Source of the DNA: Endozoicomonas sp. ONNA2
GTDB taxonomy: Bacteria > Pseudomonadota > Gammaproteobacteria > Pseudomonadales > Endozoicomonadaceae
NCBI RefSeq assembly: GCF_024606365.1
Contig: NZ_JAHHPO010000114.1
Span: 1 to 41,486 of the forward strand
Direction of reading: 5' to 3'
DNA length: 41,486 nt
Numbering within the stretch: the stretch's first letter is position 1; the number at the start of each line of letters is the position of its first letter. The translations under genes and the position numbers were made by a program. Below the pieces are notes generated by a model. That model saw only the letters and a program-made list of their open reading frames with translations, was not told where the DNA came from and searched no databases. Positions 23,601-32,181 of this stretch are shown here, piece by piece.

Positions 23601-24693
23601 CCACCCCATTGCCATACTTCTGGACTCCCGACAGGCAGGCGGTATTGAGAGCCATGTTTACCAACTTGGCAAAGCACTGAAAAACAGTGGCTGGCCTGCC
23701 GAGGTCTGGTTTTTCCAAAAATACCAGAATGAACATCCTCTTGAACCGGCCTTGACAGACTCGGCAATCCACTTTCGCTATCTCAGTGGCAACTTGGCCG
23801 GGCTGATTTCAGCACTGAAAGACACCCAACCCCTGTTACTTCACAGCCATGGGTACAAAGCCGGTATTTTTGGCCGCCTGGCTGCAGTCATCAGCAGAAC
23901 GCCTGTTGTTTCCACCTTTCATAATGGTGATCCGGGTGAAGGTATGGTCCGTTTATATTCACTGCTTGATCAGCTAACCAGCCTCATGTCTGAAAATATT
24001 GCCATCAGTGAGGAGATTGCCAAACGGTGGATCAGTGCTCCCCATCGGATTGATAACTTTGTGACTGTTCCGGAACATTATCCACCTCCAGGCAAGGCCA
24101 TCGCCTTTGTTGGCCGGTTAAGTCACGAGAAAGGTCCTGATCTGTTTCTGCAGCTGGCCAAACACCTGCCACATCTTCCCTTCAGGCTATACGGCAGCGG
24201 CCCAATGGAAAAAATACTGCAAAAGCAGCAGGTCAATAACGTGATGTTCATGGGGCAGGTTCAGTCCATGGAAGCCCATTGGCGAGACATTGGCCTGTTG
24301 TGTATGACATCCCGTTTTGAAGGCTTACCCATGGTGGCACTTGAAGCCATGGCTCATGGCGTGCCGGTCCTGAGCTTTCCTGTGGGAGGGCTACCCGACC
24401 TCATTGTGCAGGGCTTCAATGGCTGGACATCGCCGGTTGGAGACCTTGATGGAATGAGCAATTTGCTGCAGTTCTGGTACTCGCTTCCAGAGGCCGTGAA
24501 GTGGCAACTCGGGGAAGCGTGCATTGCTACGGTTATCAATAAATATTCAAGTCAGGCGATCCTGCCCGGGATTCTTGATGTTTACCAGCAAGCCGTGCAG
24601 GCAAAAGGTTACGATTGGCCCAATTTGCCCAAAGCGTCACCCGCTCATCCCCTGGCTAAAAAGAACCAGGATCGCTCTCAAACGGTTGGATGA
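23593..24693 (+). CDS. Glycosyltransferase family 4
   Basis: 366 residues. The N-terminal domain starts AILLDSRQAGGIESHVYQL, the typical glycine-rich GT4 acceptor loop. The C-terminal donor domain has FVGRLSHEKGPDLFL and the E-x7-E motif in FEGLPMVALEAMAHG. It adds a sugar to a lipid-linked precursor on the cytoplasmic face of the membrane. ATG 23593 is chosen because AGGGAG lies about six bases upstream and the family pattern begins there; a longer open frame from 23431 lies inside the upstream gene. The gene overlaps the GGDEF/EAL gene by eight bases and the flippase gene by four. Confidence 0.9.
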   Translation: MSDHPIAILLDSRQAGGIESHVYQLGKALKNSGWPAEVWFFQKYQNEHPLEPALTDSAIHFRYLSGNLAGLISALKDTQPLLLHSHGYKAGIFGRLAAVISRTPVVSTFHNGDPGEGMVRLYSLLDQLTSLMSENIAISEEIAKRWISAPHRIDNFVTVPEHYPPPGKAIAFVGRLSHEKGPDLFLQLAKHLPHLPFRLYGSGPMEKILQKQQVNNVMFMGQVQSMEAHWRDIGLLCMTSRFEGLPMVALEAMAHGVPVLSFPVGGLPDLIVQGFNGWTSPVGDLDGMSNLLQFWYSLPEAVKWQLGEACIATVINKYSSQAILPGILDVYQQAVQAKGYDWPNLPKASPAHPLAKKNQDRSQTVG

Positions 24694-26129
24694 ACTCAAT
24701 GGAACTCGGCCAGAATGTTATCAAAGGATTGAAAGTGGGTGCCATGCTGCGCCTTGCGGCACAGATTTTCACCTGGCTCAATACACTGATTCTGATCCGC
24801 CTCCTGACCCCGGAAGATTATGGCCTTATGGCCATGACCATGGCTTTTATCGGTATATTTGCCCTGATGGGAGACTTTGGCATCGGCAAGGCGATCATTC
24901 AGGCAGAAGAACTCACAGCACTTCGGCTCAGGCAGGCATTCACCATTAACATTGTTTCCTGCCTGGTGTTTTTCAGCTTTTTCTTTTCCATCGCTCCGGT
25001 TATTGCCAATTTCTTTGATGAGCCAAGAGTGACAACGCTGGTCCGGGCGGTCGCCTTCCAGCATCTTATTATGATGTTCCATACCCTGCCTTATGCCATG
25101 GCAAGCCGCAAGATGCTGTTCAAAGCGCGGGAAAAAGTGCAGTTTTATACCGCCATGTTGACCAGTCTTGTTACCATTGCCATGGCTGCGTCTGGTCTCG
25201 GCGTATGGTCACTGATTCTCGGGCATCTGTTCATGCGCCTGGCGCTGGCCATTGGCTATAACCTTATTGCCCCCTGCCGGGTCTGGCCGACATTGAGTTT
25301 CCACGGGTTCGCCAAAATGGCAGGTTTTAGTGGCATAGCGACGGTCAATGATATGTTGCGTTATTTTGTCAATGTCTTTGGCAGCATCAGCATTGGCCGT
25401 CTGCTCAGCAAAGCCGATCTGGGCGTGTTCTCGGTAACCACAAACCTGGCCAATCTTCCCAGTGACAAGATCGGCGAACTTCTTAACCATCTGGGACTTG
25501 CATCCTTTGCCAAACTTCAGAACGAACGAGCTGTTGCAGGTCAGTATCTGCATAAATCTGTTCAGCTTGCCAGCCTGGTACTTTTTCCCATGTATCTTGG
25601 TATGTGTGCCGTATCCCCCGAGCTGATCACGCTGGTACTCTCTGACAAATGGGCTGCCGCTATTGTCCCGTTTCAAATCCTCTGCCTGACCAGCCCATTG
25701 CGAATGCTGTCAGAAATGATGGCTACCAGCATAACCGCCATTGGTGAACCCGGTAAAAACAGCAGAACACTGCTGTTAACCATCTTGACCTTGCCTGCTT
25801 TTTTCTATGGTATCCAATATGGTGTTGCCGGGGCATGCTGGGCCTGGCTCGGTATTAACCTGATCAGTTTTGCTTTCCACCTGAGACTCATACTCCCGGC
25901 ATTTGAGCTGAAACCATCAGCGTTTCTGAGTGCTCTTTTTCCCGGTTTCTGCAGCGCCATGATTATGCTGTCGGGTTTACTGCTACTGCGAGATCAATTG
26001 ACCGGTCAAGTACCTGCGCCAGTGCAACTGTTCCTGATGATCCTGGCTGGAGCACTACTGTTTGGTGCCACTCAGCTGCTCCTTTTTCGTCGTCAGCTAT
26101 ATACAACCCTCAAGTACTTGAGGCACTAG
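24690..26129 (+). CDS. Polysaccharide flippase (Wzx/WzxC type)
   Basis: 479 residues with about 12-14 membrane segments. The N-terminal half shows the polysaccharide-transporter pattern RLLTPEDYGLMAMTMAF followed by DFGIGKAIIQ, typical of the WzxC branch of the MOP superfamily. It would move undecaprenyl-linked repeat units across the inner membrane for polymerisation. The start overlaps the preceding GT4 stop by four bases, and the polymerase-like gene follows after 11 bases, so all three are probably one operon. Confidence 0.92.
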   Translation: MNSMELGQNVIKGLKVGAMLRLAAQIFTWLNTLILIRLLTPEDYGLMAMTMAFIGIFALMGDFGIGKAIIQAEELTALRLRQAFTINIVSCLVFFSFFFSIAPVIANFFDEPRVTTLVRAVAFQHLIMMFHTLPYAMASRKMLFKAREKVQFYTAMLTSLVTIAMAASGLGVWSLILGHLFMRLALAIGYNLIAPCRVWPTLSFHGFAKMAGFSGIATVNDMLRYFVNVFGSISIGRLLSKADLGVFSVTTNLANLPSDKIGELLNHLGLASFAKLQNERAVAGQYLHKSVQLASLVLFPMYLGMCAVSPELITLVLSDKWAAAIVPFQILCLTSPLRMLSEMMATSITAIGEPGKNSRTLLLTILTLPAFFYGIQYGVAGACWAWLGINLISFAFHLRLILPAFELKPSAFLSALFPGFCSAMIMLSGLLLLRDQLTGQVPAPVQLFLMILAGALLFGATQLLLFRRQLYTTLKYLRH

Positions 26130-26140
26130 GGTGGTTAAAA

Positions 26141-27535
26141 ATGCAGCTACCCAACCTTGAACGGCTGTTTATTAATCGCTACCAGACCGTTACCGTCACC
26201 GCCTACTGTGCATTGGCAGCACTGCCTTGTCTGATATTCCCCCATCCGATCGCCCTGCTACCTCTGGCAGTGATCCCGTTGGTATTGTTGTTTATCCTGC
26301 GCAAACCCTTTGTGGTTTGCCTGATATTCATTCTCTTCTCTTTTTTCAGGCTTCATGAGGTATTTCCACAACTGGACCCAATAAAGATTCCACTGTTGAC
26401 AGCGCTGGCCTCATACTTTGTGCTCGCCTGGCATATTTTTCTGACCGAGAAGGTTGAGGTCTACTGGCGACATGAACATACCATTTTTGCCCGTTTTTTC
26501 GGCTGGGTTGTGGTTGGTATCGTATTTTCCAGCTACCCTCCTGTCGCTTTTGGTGCCTTTACCAGTGTCTATATGAAAATAGGCATCATGGTTTTGGCCA
26601 TCTCATGGATGATGACCGAGCACTGGCACTTCAAACTGGCTCACTTCATGATCATCTGTTCCGGGCTGGCAGTGGGCGCTGTCACTCTTTATAACAATGC
26701 CAACGGTATCGGTATGGTTGAGGAAACCCGTGTCACCATTCCGGGTACCAGCCTGGGTGATCCTAATGACCTGTCGCTGGTTCTCAGCTTTCCGATGAGC
26801 TATGCCGTTGCCTACGCCTCCACCAAAGGCACCGGCAAATTCAGAACGCTCCTTGGCCTGACCGGTATTGTCGTCTTTGTTTCATCAATCATTGCTACAC
26901 AGAGCCGCGGAGGCTTACTGGCGACTGTTGCCGTATTTGGCATCTTTGGTCTCAGGATCATCAAATCAAAGCTGCTGCTCATTAGTATTGGCAGTTTTGC
27001 CTTGATGATTCTGGTGGCCGCAGCCGGCATTAGCGACCGTAAATCCGGGGGCGCCGCAGAGGATGGCATCGATGAGTCAGCCATGGGACGCATCCATGCC
27101 TGGGAGGCAGCTTTTAACATGGCTCTGAGAAACCCGATGACGGGCGTTGGCCTCGATCTCTTTCTGGATAATTACTGGGATTATGCAACCCACAGCCGGG
27201 CGGAGGGTAAGGCTCATGTTACTCACAGCACCTGGTTTCAGGTGATGTCAGAGGCGGGTTTTGTCGGTTTTGGCCTGTTCGGTTTTATGATTTTCACCAT
27301 TTTCATGTCCATAATGGGCTCATTGAAAAGGCTGGACAACAATAAAGGGACACCAGAGTATGATCCCCATATCTCAGCCATTGCAGCAGGAACCTACGCC
27401 GGGCTGGTCGGCTTCTGTGTATCCGGGACCTTCTTGAGTCAGGGATTTTTATGGCCGGTTTATATCATCACTGCCATCAGTATTGCCATTGCCAATTACA
27501 CAGATAACCATTTTCCCCGTGAGCAGGATCAATAA
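26141..27535 (+). CDS. Polysaccharide polymerase / O-antigen ligase-like protein (Wzy family)
   Basis: 464 residues with about 10-12 membrane segments and one large periplasmic loop. The family patterns TSLGDPNDLSLVLSFPM and TQSRGGLLATVAVFG are characteristic of the O-antigen ligase/Wzy superfamily; the DPNDL motif is common in the branch found in exopolysaccharide loci. The loop with HAWEAAFNMALRNPMTGVG and the later THSTWFQVMSEAGFVG are also typical. It most likely polymerises the repeat unit delivered by the adjacent flippase. Whether it acts as polymerase or ligase cannot be told from sequence alone. Confidence 0.88.
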   Translation: MQLPNLERLFINRYQTVTVTAYCALAALPCLIFPHPIALLPLAVIPLVLLFILRKPFVVCLIFILFSFFRLHEVFPQLDPIKIPLLTALASYFVLAWHIFLTEKVEVYWRHEHTIFARFFGWVVVGIVFSSYPPVAFGAFTSVYMKIGIMVLAISWMMTEHWHFKLAHFMIICSGLAVGAVTLYNNANGIGMVEETRVTIPGTSLGDPNDLSLVLSFPMSYAVAYASTKGTGKFRTLLGLTGIVVFVSSIIATQSRGGLLATVAVFGIFGLRIIKSKLLLISIGSFALMILVAAAGISDRKSGGAAEDGIDESAMGRIHAWEAAFNMALRNPMTGVGLDLFLDNYWDYATHSRAEGKAHVTHSTWFQVMSEAGFVGFGLFGFMIFTIFMSIMGSLKRLDNNKGTPEYDPHISAIAAGTYAGLVGFCVSGTFLSQGFLWPVYIITAISIAIANYTDNHFPREQDQ

Positions 27536-27602
27536 CCATTATTTCTCCGATAGAGAGCTGCTATCATTACTTATTATTTGCTGACTAAAAAGGATTTATC
27601 AG

Positions 27603-28109
27603 TTGAAGAACTACATATTCAAACAGGTCAGGCAGCCATCCAGACAACAATCCAGACAACAATCCAGACAACAATCAATTAACCCAAACCATCACTATCA
27701 ATTTATAATAATTGATAGTTTTTTTAAGGCTTTATACCACTTCTCACCGTTGCTTCAATATTTTGGCGTCACAGGCTTCATGAAACAACTGATCAAGGCC
27801 ATCATGCCAAATCGCATTTTTTATTTTCTTTCGAATTCTGGCCAACTTTCAGCCTGCGGCTGTCTTAATGTTGGTTTTTGCCGTTATTATCAGGTAAATG
27901 CTTCTGACGTCGTTATTGGTTCTATCTGGACACAGCCTGAATTCAGAGGGCAAGGTCTGGCAACCATCGGTATTCTGGCAGCCATGAACCATATGATATC
28001 CAGGGGATTTAATACTTTTTATATTGATACTCAGGAAAACAATCAGGCCATGCTTAAATCCATTAAAAAACTGGGATTCGGTTCTGCTTGTGGCAGTTTC
28101 ATCAGCTAA
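27603..28109 (+). CDS. GNAT-family acetyltransferase with a repeat near its N-terminus
   Basis: 168 residues starting with TTG 27603, after AAGGA. The second half holds the acetyl-CoA loop RGQGLATIGIL and the typical ending AMLKSIKKLGF. The N-terminal half is poorly conserved in appearance and includes a tandem SRQQ repeat (residues 13-24) encoded by three perfect 12-bp copies. A hydrophobic stretch follows it. It may acetylate a sugar or lipid-linked precursor, since it lies between the polymerase and a FemAB-like gene in the same direction. Confidence 0.75.
   Translation: MKNYIFKQVRQPSRQQSRQQSRQQSINPNHHYQFIIIDSFFKALYHFSPLLQYFGVTGFMKQLIKAIMPNRIFYFLSNSGQLSACGCLNVGFCRYYQVNASDVVIGSIWTQPEFRGQGLATIGILAAMNHMISRGFNTFYIDTQENNQAMLKSIKKLGFGSACGSFIS
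27640..27675 (+). repeat. 12-bp tandem repeat (3 copies) near the 5' end of the GNAT gene
   Basis: CCAGACAACAAT is repeated three times without change at 27640-27651, 27652-27663 and 27664-27675. It encodes S-R-Q-Q units. Unit length (12 bp) and location at the extreme 5' end of a gene match the leuA repeat, though the sequence differs. Confidence 0.95.
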
Positions 28110-28117
28110 AGGCTTAA

Positions 28118-28849
28118 GTGATAAATATGGATATTAAAAATCTTCTGGCTGATGTCAGGCTCGCGCTATCGCTACCAAAACTGAAAATTCTCCTTGACCT
28201 GAAAAAAACCTCAGAAAATCATGAATTTTATGCGGATGTCGTGCGGGATTTTTATCAAATGGCAACCCATCGTCATCCCCGCTTCCCATTGATTCGTAAT
28301 TTGCAATATGGTGTAGCTCTGATGCCACTGCCAGAAAACCACGACCATTACCTGAAAAACATTGAAAGCTCAGCCCGCAGAAATATAAAAAAGGCCCAGC
28401 GAAAAGGCTATACATTCTCTCGAATTGATTACAACAACCACCTGAATGCCATTGGCAATATCCACCGTTCGGCACCTGTAAGACAGGGCGCCATGCCCAG
28501 TGAACTACTTGAGCAGGACCCTACACCCATTAATAACCCCAAGACGTTAACCAGTACCCATGACTACCCTTATTTTGGCATATTCAAAGAAGACACCCTG
28601 GTCGCCTATGCCGGTTGCCTGATGGCTGGTGAAATGATTCTGCTTTCGACCTTTTTTGGCCACGATGATTACAAATCTGATGGCATTGTGCCCATGTTAA
28701 TTTCCGAAATTGCCAGGTACACCTATGAACACTATCCGTCGGCAAAATACTATGTCTACGATGCATATTTCGGTGGTAGCCCCAGTTTACGACGATTCAA
28801 AAAGAAATTTGGCTTCACCCCATACAAGGTGAGCTGGTTGCTTGACTGA
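28118..28849 (+). CDS. FemAB/GNAT-like acyltransferase
   Basis: 243 residues. Patterns such as SARRNIKKAQRKGYTF and, at the C-terminus, GGSPSLRRFKKKFGFTPY resemble FemAB-type or Acetyltransf_6 proteins that transfer amino-acyl or acyl groups to peptidoglycan or glycans. GTG 28118 lies six bases after AAAGG and is preferred over ATG 28127. It sits nine bases after the GNAT gene stop, so the two are likely co-translated. Substrate unknown; modification of the polysaccharide repeat unit is the contextual guess. Confidence 0.75.
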   Translation: MINMDIKNLLADVRLALSLPKLKILLDLKKTSENHEFYADVVRDFYQMATHRHPRFPLIRNLQYGVALMPLPENHDHYLKNIESSARRNIKKAQRKGYTFSRIDYNNHLNAIGNIHRSAPVRQGAMPSELLEQDPTPINNPKTLTSTHDYPYFGIFKEDTLVAYAGCLMAGEMILLSTFFGHDDYKSDGIVPMLISEIARYTYEHYPSAKYYVYDAYFGGSPSLRRFKKKFGFTPYKVSWLLD

Positions 28850-28881
28850 GTCTGCATCAAATTTGCTATCGGAGAGTGACA

Positions 28882-30006
28882 GTGGCTGATCTCATTGTAT
28901 TTGGAGAAGACTGGGGAGGCTTACCTTCCAGCACCCAGCACCTGATCAGTCATTTAATGACAAGGCATCGGGTAATCTGGGTAAACTCCATTGGCATGAG
29001 ATCGCCGCAGCTTTCGTTAAGGGATTTAAAACGAGTCTGGCAAAAGATGATGGCGATGTTTAAGGGTAAGTCTGCGCAAATGCCCCAAGAGCAGATGCCC
29101 CCTGTTATCATCAATCCCAAAGTTCTCCCTTTTCACAGATTCAAATGGGTTCGTCAACTGAACAAACGACTGTTGCTTAAAGACATTAACCGGGCAATAG
29201 CACAGGAAAGATTTGACAAGGTTATTCTCTGGCTATCACTACCCACTGCCGTCGATATGGTTGGTAGTCTCAATGAGCAAGCGTCCATCTACTATTGTGG
29301 TGATGACTTTGAAGGCCTTGATGGTGTTGATCATAAAATGGTCAAGCCATTGGAACAGGAGCTGGCTGAAAAGGTTGACCTGATCCTTGTTGTCAGCAAA
29401 ACACTGGCCAGGAAGTTTGCTCATCCTGACACTATAATTCTGCCTCACGGTGTTGATTATCCGCTATTTTCATCACCAGCAGCCAGACCCCATGATCTTC
29501 CGGAAAATGGCCCGATTGCCGGTTTCTACGGCAGTATTTCTGGCTGGCTAGAGACGGACCTGCTGGCCCAATCCGCCACTGCCCTGCCCAGCTGGCAATT
29601 TGTTTTTATTGGTGATATCAAAACCGATGTCTCATCCCTTGCGGCCTTGCCAAATGTACACTTTCTGGGAGCCAGGCCCCATCATCAACTGCCCTCGTAT
29701 ATTCAGCACTGGAATGTGGCTCTGCTGCCCTTTCGCAACAACAAACAGATAGCGGCGTGTAACCCCCTGAAGCTGAGAGAATATCTTGCATCGGGTACGC
29801 CCATCGCTGCCACTTCTTTTCCTGCAGCAAGAGAATATGAGGATCTCCTGGCAATTCAGTCACCCAGAGAGCCATTTTCCAGAGTAATTTTGCGAGCCAA
29901 TGAACTCAGAGAAGAAAAAGCCAGGAGGCAGAACAGGGTCTCGTCTGAATCATGGCAGCACAGAGCCGCTCAGTTAGAAGCACTGATCAACCATTTATTA
30001 CGTTAA
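28882..30006 (+). CDS. Glycosyltransferase (GT-B fold, family 1/4-like)
   Basis: 374 residues. The first part reads VADLIVFGEDWGGLPSSTQ and VIWVNSIGMRSP, like GT-B proteins of exopolysaccharide loci. The second contains YYCGDDFEGLDG, PHGVDYPLF, IAGFYGSISGW and NPLKLREYLASGTPIAAT, a typical GT4-like donor-binding region. GTG 28882 lies seven bases after GGAG; an in-frame GTG two codons upstream (28876) is too close to that site. It follows the FemAB-like gene by 32 bases. Confidence 0.85.
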   Translation: MADLIVFGEDWGGLPSSTQHLISHLMTRHRVIWVNSIGMRSPQLSLRDLKRVWQKMMAMFKGKSAQMPQEQMPPVIINPKVLPFHRFKWVRQLNKRLLLKDINRAIAQERFDKVILWLSLPTAVDMVGSLNEQASIYYCGDDFEGLDGVDHKMVKPLEQELAEKVDLILVVSKTLARKFAHPDTIILPHGVDYPLFSSPAARPHDLPENGPIAGFYGSISGWLETDLLAQSATALPSWQFVFIGDIKTDVSSLAALPNVHFLGARPHHQLPSYIQHWNVALLPFRNNKQIAACNPLKLREYLASGTPIAATSFPAAREYEDLLAIQSPREPFSRVILRANELREEKARRQNRVSSESWQHRAAQLEALINHLLR

Positions 30007-30107
30007 AAAAACATGGCTCATTTAATTAATTTCTTCTTTCAACAAAAGCTACAATTAATAGTAATAAAGGAAAGCAACCGTTCACCGAAGGACAAAAATG
30101 ATCGATC

Positions 30108-30149
30108 AATGATAATTTTCCACTGAACCAGTTGACTGAATGATAATTT
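30108..30149 (+). repeat. Direct repeat in the spacer before the lipoprotein gene
   Basis: AATGATAATTT occurs at 30108-30118 and again at 30139-30149 in the 167-base spacer 30007-30173. The copies start 31 bp apart, about three helical turns. They could be a regulator site for the lipoprotein-Wzz-GT block or simply AT-rich chance similarity. No convincing promoter was seen. Confidence 0.4.
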
Positions 30150-30173
30150 AAAACTGATAACAGGGAAGTCACC

Positions 30174-30686
30174 GTGATTAAGCGATATGGATCCCACACC
30201 TTTGCCATACTGATCATTTTCAGTATGTCACTCCTTTATGGATGCAACTCAAAACTCAACTTTCAGGCCCTGATGGAACAGGAGCAAGCAAGATCAACTC
30301 AGCAAATTGCCGATGCTATCGCTCAACTAAAGGAAGCAGAAAACCCATTACCTATTTCAAAAAATGTATATCGTCGTCAATTATCGATCAATTTCAGCGA
30401 TCAGGAATTAGAGGCTAACAATCAGCATAAACAGGTCATCGGTCTGTTTTTTAATTCATTACCCAAGAGCCAGCAACTCAACATCACTATTTCTGTAGCG
30501 CCTTCTTCCGCCGGACAACCCTTCAAAACACTGAATGACTCATGGGCAAGGCTGCAGAGTCTGAAAAATATACTGGAGCAATACAGTGAAAAAATAGAGC
30601 TGGTCTATCAACCTGAACTGGCCCTTGATTCAGCCACCATTCAAGCAGTAGGAAACGATATTTCTGGAGGTGAAGGTGTCCAATGA
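30174..30686 (+). CDS. Lipoprotein with degenerate OmpA-like fold
   Basis: 170 residues beginning GTG 30174. The signal ends in LLYGC, a good lipobox with the acylated cysteine at residue 24. A short helix follows, then a region whose alternating pattern (LSINFSDQELE, LNITISVAPSS, WARLQSLKNILEQYSEKIELVY) resembles an OmpA-like beta-alpha-beta domain without a clear peptidoglycan-binding signature. It overlaps the following Wzz-like gene by 11 bases and so is probably a partner of that copolymerase in the envelope. Confidence 0.75.
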   Translation: MIKRYGSHTFAILIIFSMSLLYGCNSKLNFQALMEQEQARSTQQIADAIAQLKEAENPLPISKNVYRRQLSINFSDQELEANNQHKQVIGLFFNSLPKSQQLNITISVAPSSAGQPFKTLNDSWARLQSLKNILEQYSEKIELVYQPELALDSATIQAVGNDISGGEGVQ

Positions 30687-32181
30687 AATGCTGAGGAACC
30701 TCTTTCGACTTCTCAGCGCAGCCTGGCGCCGTCGCTACACCATCTGTGTGCCTGTTCTCATCATGCCGGTGATTGGTTTTCTGGCCAGTTTTATGGCCCC
30801 GAAATATTATGAAGCACACACCACCATACTGCTTCAGAATACCACTGAGCTAAACCCGATTCTGGAAGACTTCACCATATCCACAAATCTGGAAGAACGG
30901 CAATTAGCACTGCAAATACTTCTCAAGAGCCGCAAGGTATTAAAGGGCGTAGCCAAAGCCGTTGGGTTTATCGACTATAAATCATCCGAGGAGCAAATAG
31001 ATGAAGCCATTGATGAGCTATCAAGTGCATTATCGATCGTCTTCGGCGGTGAACTGGTTAAAATCTATTATCGAAGTCAGAACAAAACGGATATTAAAGA
31101 GCTGCTGACCAAAGTTACCCAGCACTTCCTTACTCTGGTCCAGGCACCACAAAAATCCTGGCAAGTTGCCTCAACCCAGTTTCTCAAGGATCAGGTAGAT
31201 AGTCGACATAAGGAGCTTTCTGACGCTGAACTGAAACTATCTGATTACAAGGCAAGGTTCGCATTGGAACTTCCTGAACTCCATAAAGCGAACGTAACCA
31301 GACTGGCAGAACTGCGCCAGCTGTTAATGGAAAAAGAGACAGAACTGGTTGGCGCCAAAGCGGCAATGGAAGAGTTCAATGGTAACCTGGCGCAAACCAA
31401 CCCCGTTATCGGTAAACTTGAAGAACGAATTATTAACACCCGCACCACACTGAGCATGCTTCGCTCCCGCTATACAGAGAAGCACAGCAAGGTTCAGACA
31501 CTGGTTCGAGAACTCGACAGACTGCAAGCTGAACGCCAGCGAATGATTGCTGAAAGCAGTCAGTTAAAAACGGAAGATGTTCAACGCCTCTGGAACCTGG
31601 CGTCATCCACGCCCTCTGTTTCAATGGATAACTCCCAGGGTGGACAGACCACCATACTGGCCTCTCAGCTTCAGGCGGTTCAGGAAGCGAAAGCCAAAGT
31701 GAACAGCCTGCAAAATGAAGTGAAAAATATTAAAGATCAAACCGACAAGCTCCAGAATAAAGTGCAGCAGTTTGCTGAGGTCGAGCGGACTCTGGTTGAA
31801 CTGCAACGGGATTTTACTATTAAACAAAAACTGTATGATGATTTTCTTAATCGTTATGTCATGGCAAAAGTGGCGGAAGACCTGAGTGGTTACCAAGAGT
31901 CAGAACAGGTTAAAATCATCGACGAACCTTTCACACCCAGCAGTCCTAATGCCCTTCCCGCTTCATTATTTATTGTTGCAGGTGTCTTTGCCGGTCTGGG
32001 CATCGGTACTGGTCTGGCAGCAATTTCAGAAATATCTGATAGCACCTTACGACTTCAAAATAGTATTGAACGAATTGCGGGCGTCCCCGTTCTGGCAAGG
32101 ATACCGTCAATGCCCACAGCACCAGCCCTGGTTTACGATCCGGAAAAAGACTGGTTCAGTGAAGGGGAGAAATCATCGTGA
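30676..32181 (+). CDS. Wzz/GumC-like polysaccharide copolymerase
   Basis: About 501 residues with membrane segments near the N-terminus (TICVPVLIMPVIGFLASFM) and the C-terminus (SLFIVAGVFAGLGIGTGLAA). A long coiled-coil periplasmic region lies between them (about 160-420), as in polysaccharide copolymerases. The proline-rich region before the second segment (DEPFTPSSPNALPA) is characteristic. It sets chain length with the polymerase. It lacks a fused tyrosine-kinase domain; the kinase-like ATPase at 16750-17457 is the probable separate partner. GTG 30676 follows a strong TGGAGG by five bases; GTG 30670 and ATG 30688 are alternatives. Confidence 0.9.
   Translation: MSNEMLRNLFRLLSAAWRRRYTICVPVLIMPVIGFLASFMAPKYYEAHTTILLQNTTELNPILEDFTISTNLEERQLALQILLKSRKVLKGVAKAVGFIDYKSSEEQIDEAIDELSSALSIVFGGELVKIYYRSQNKTDIKELLTKVTQHFLTLVQAPQKSWQVASTQFLKDQVDSRHKELSDAELKLSDYKARFALELPELHKANVTRLAELRQLLMEKETELVGAKAAMEEFNGNLAQTNPVIGKLEERIINTRTTLSMLRSRYTEKHSKVQTLVRELDRLQAERQRMIAESSQLKTEDVQRLWNLASSTPSVSMDNSQGGQTTILASQLQAVQEAKAKVNSLQNEVKNIKDQTDKLQNKVQQFAEVERTLVELQRDFTIKQKLYDDFLNRYVMAKVAEDLSGYQESEQVKIIDEPFTPSSPNALPASLFIVAGVFAGLGIGTGLAAISEISDSTLRLQNSIERIAGVPVLARIPSMPTAPALVYDPEKDWFSEGEKSS

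Noticed and set aside
24524-24949. Open frame across the GT4-flippase junction
   Set aside because: It overlaps the ends of two strongly supported genes in another frame and has no family pattern.
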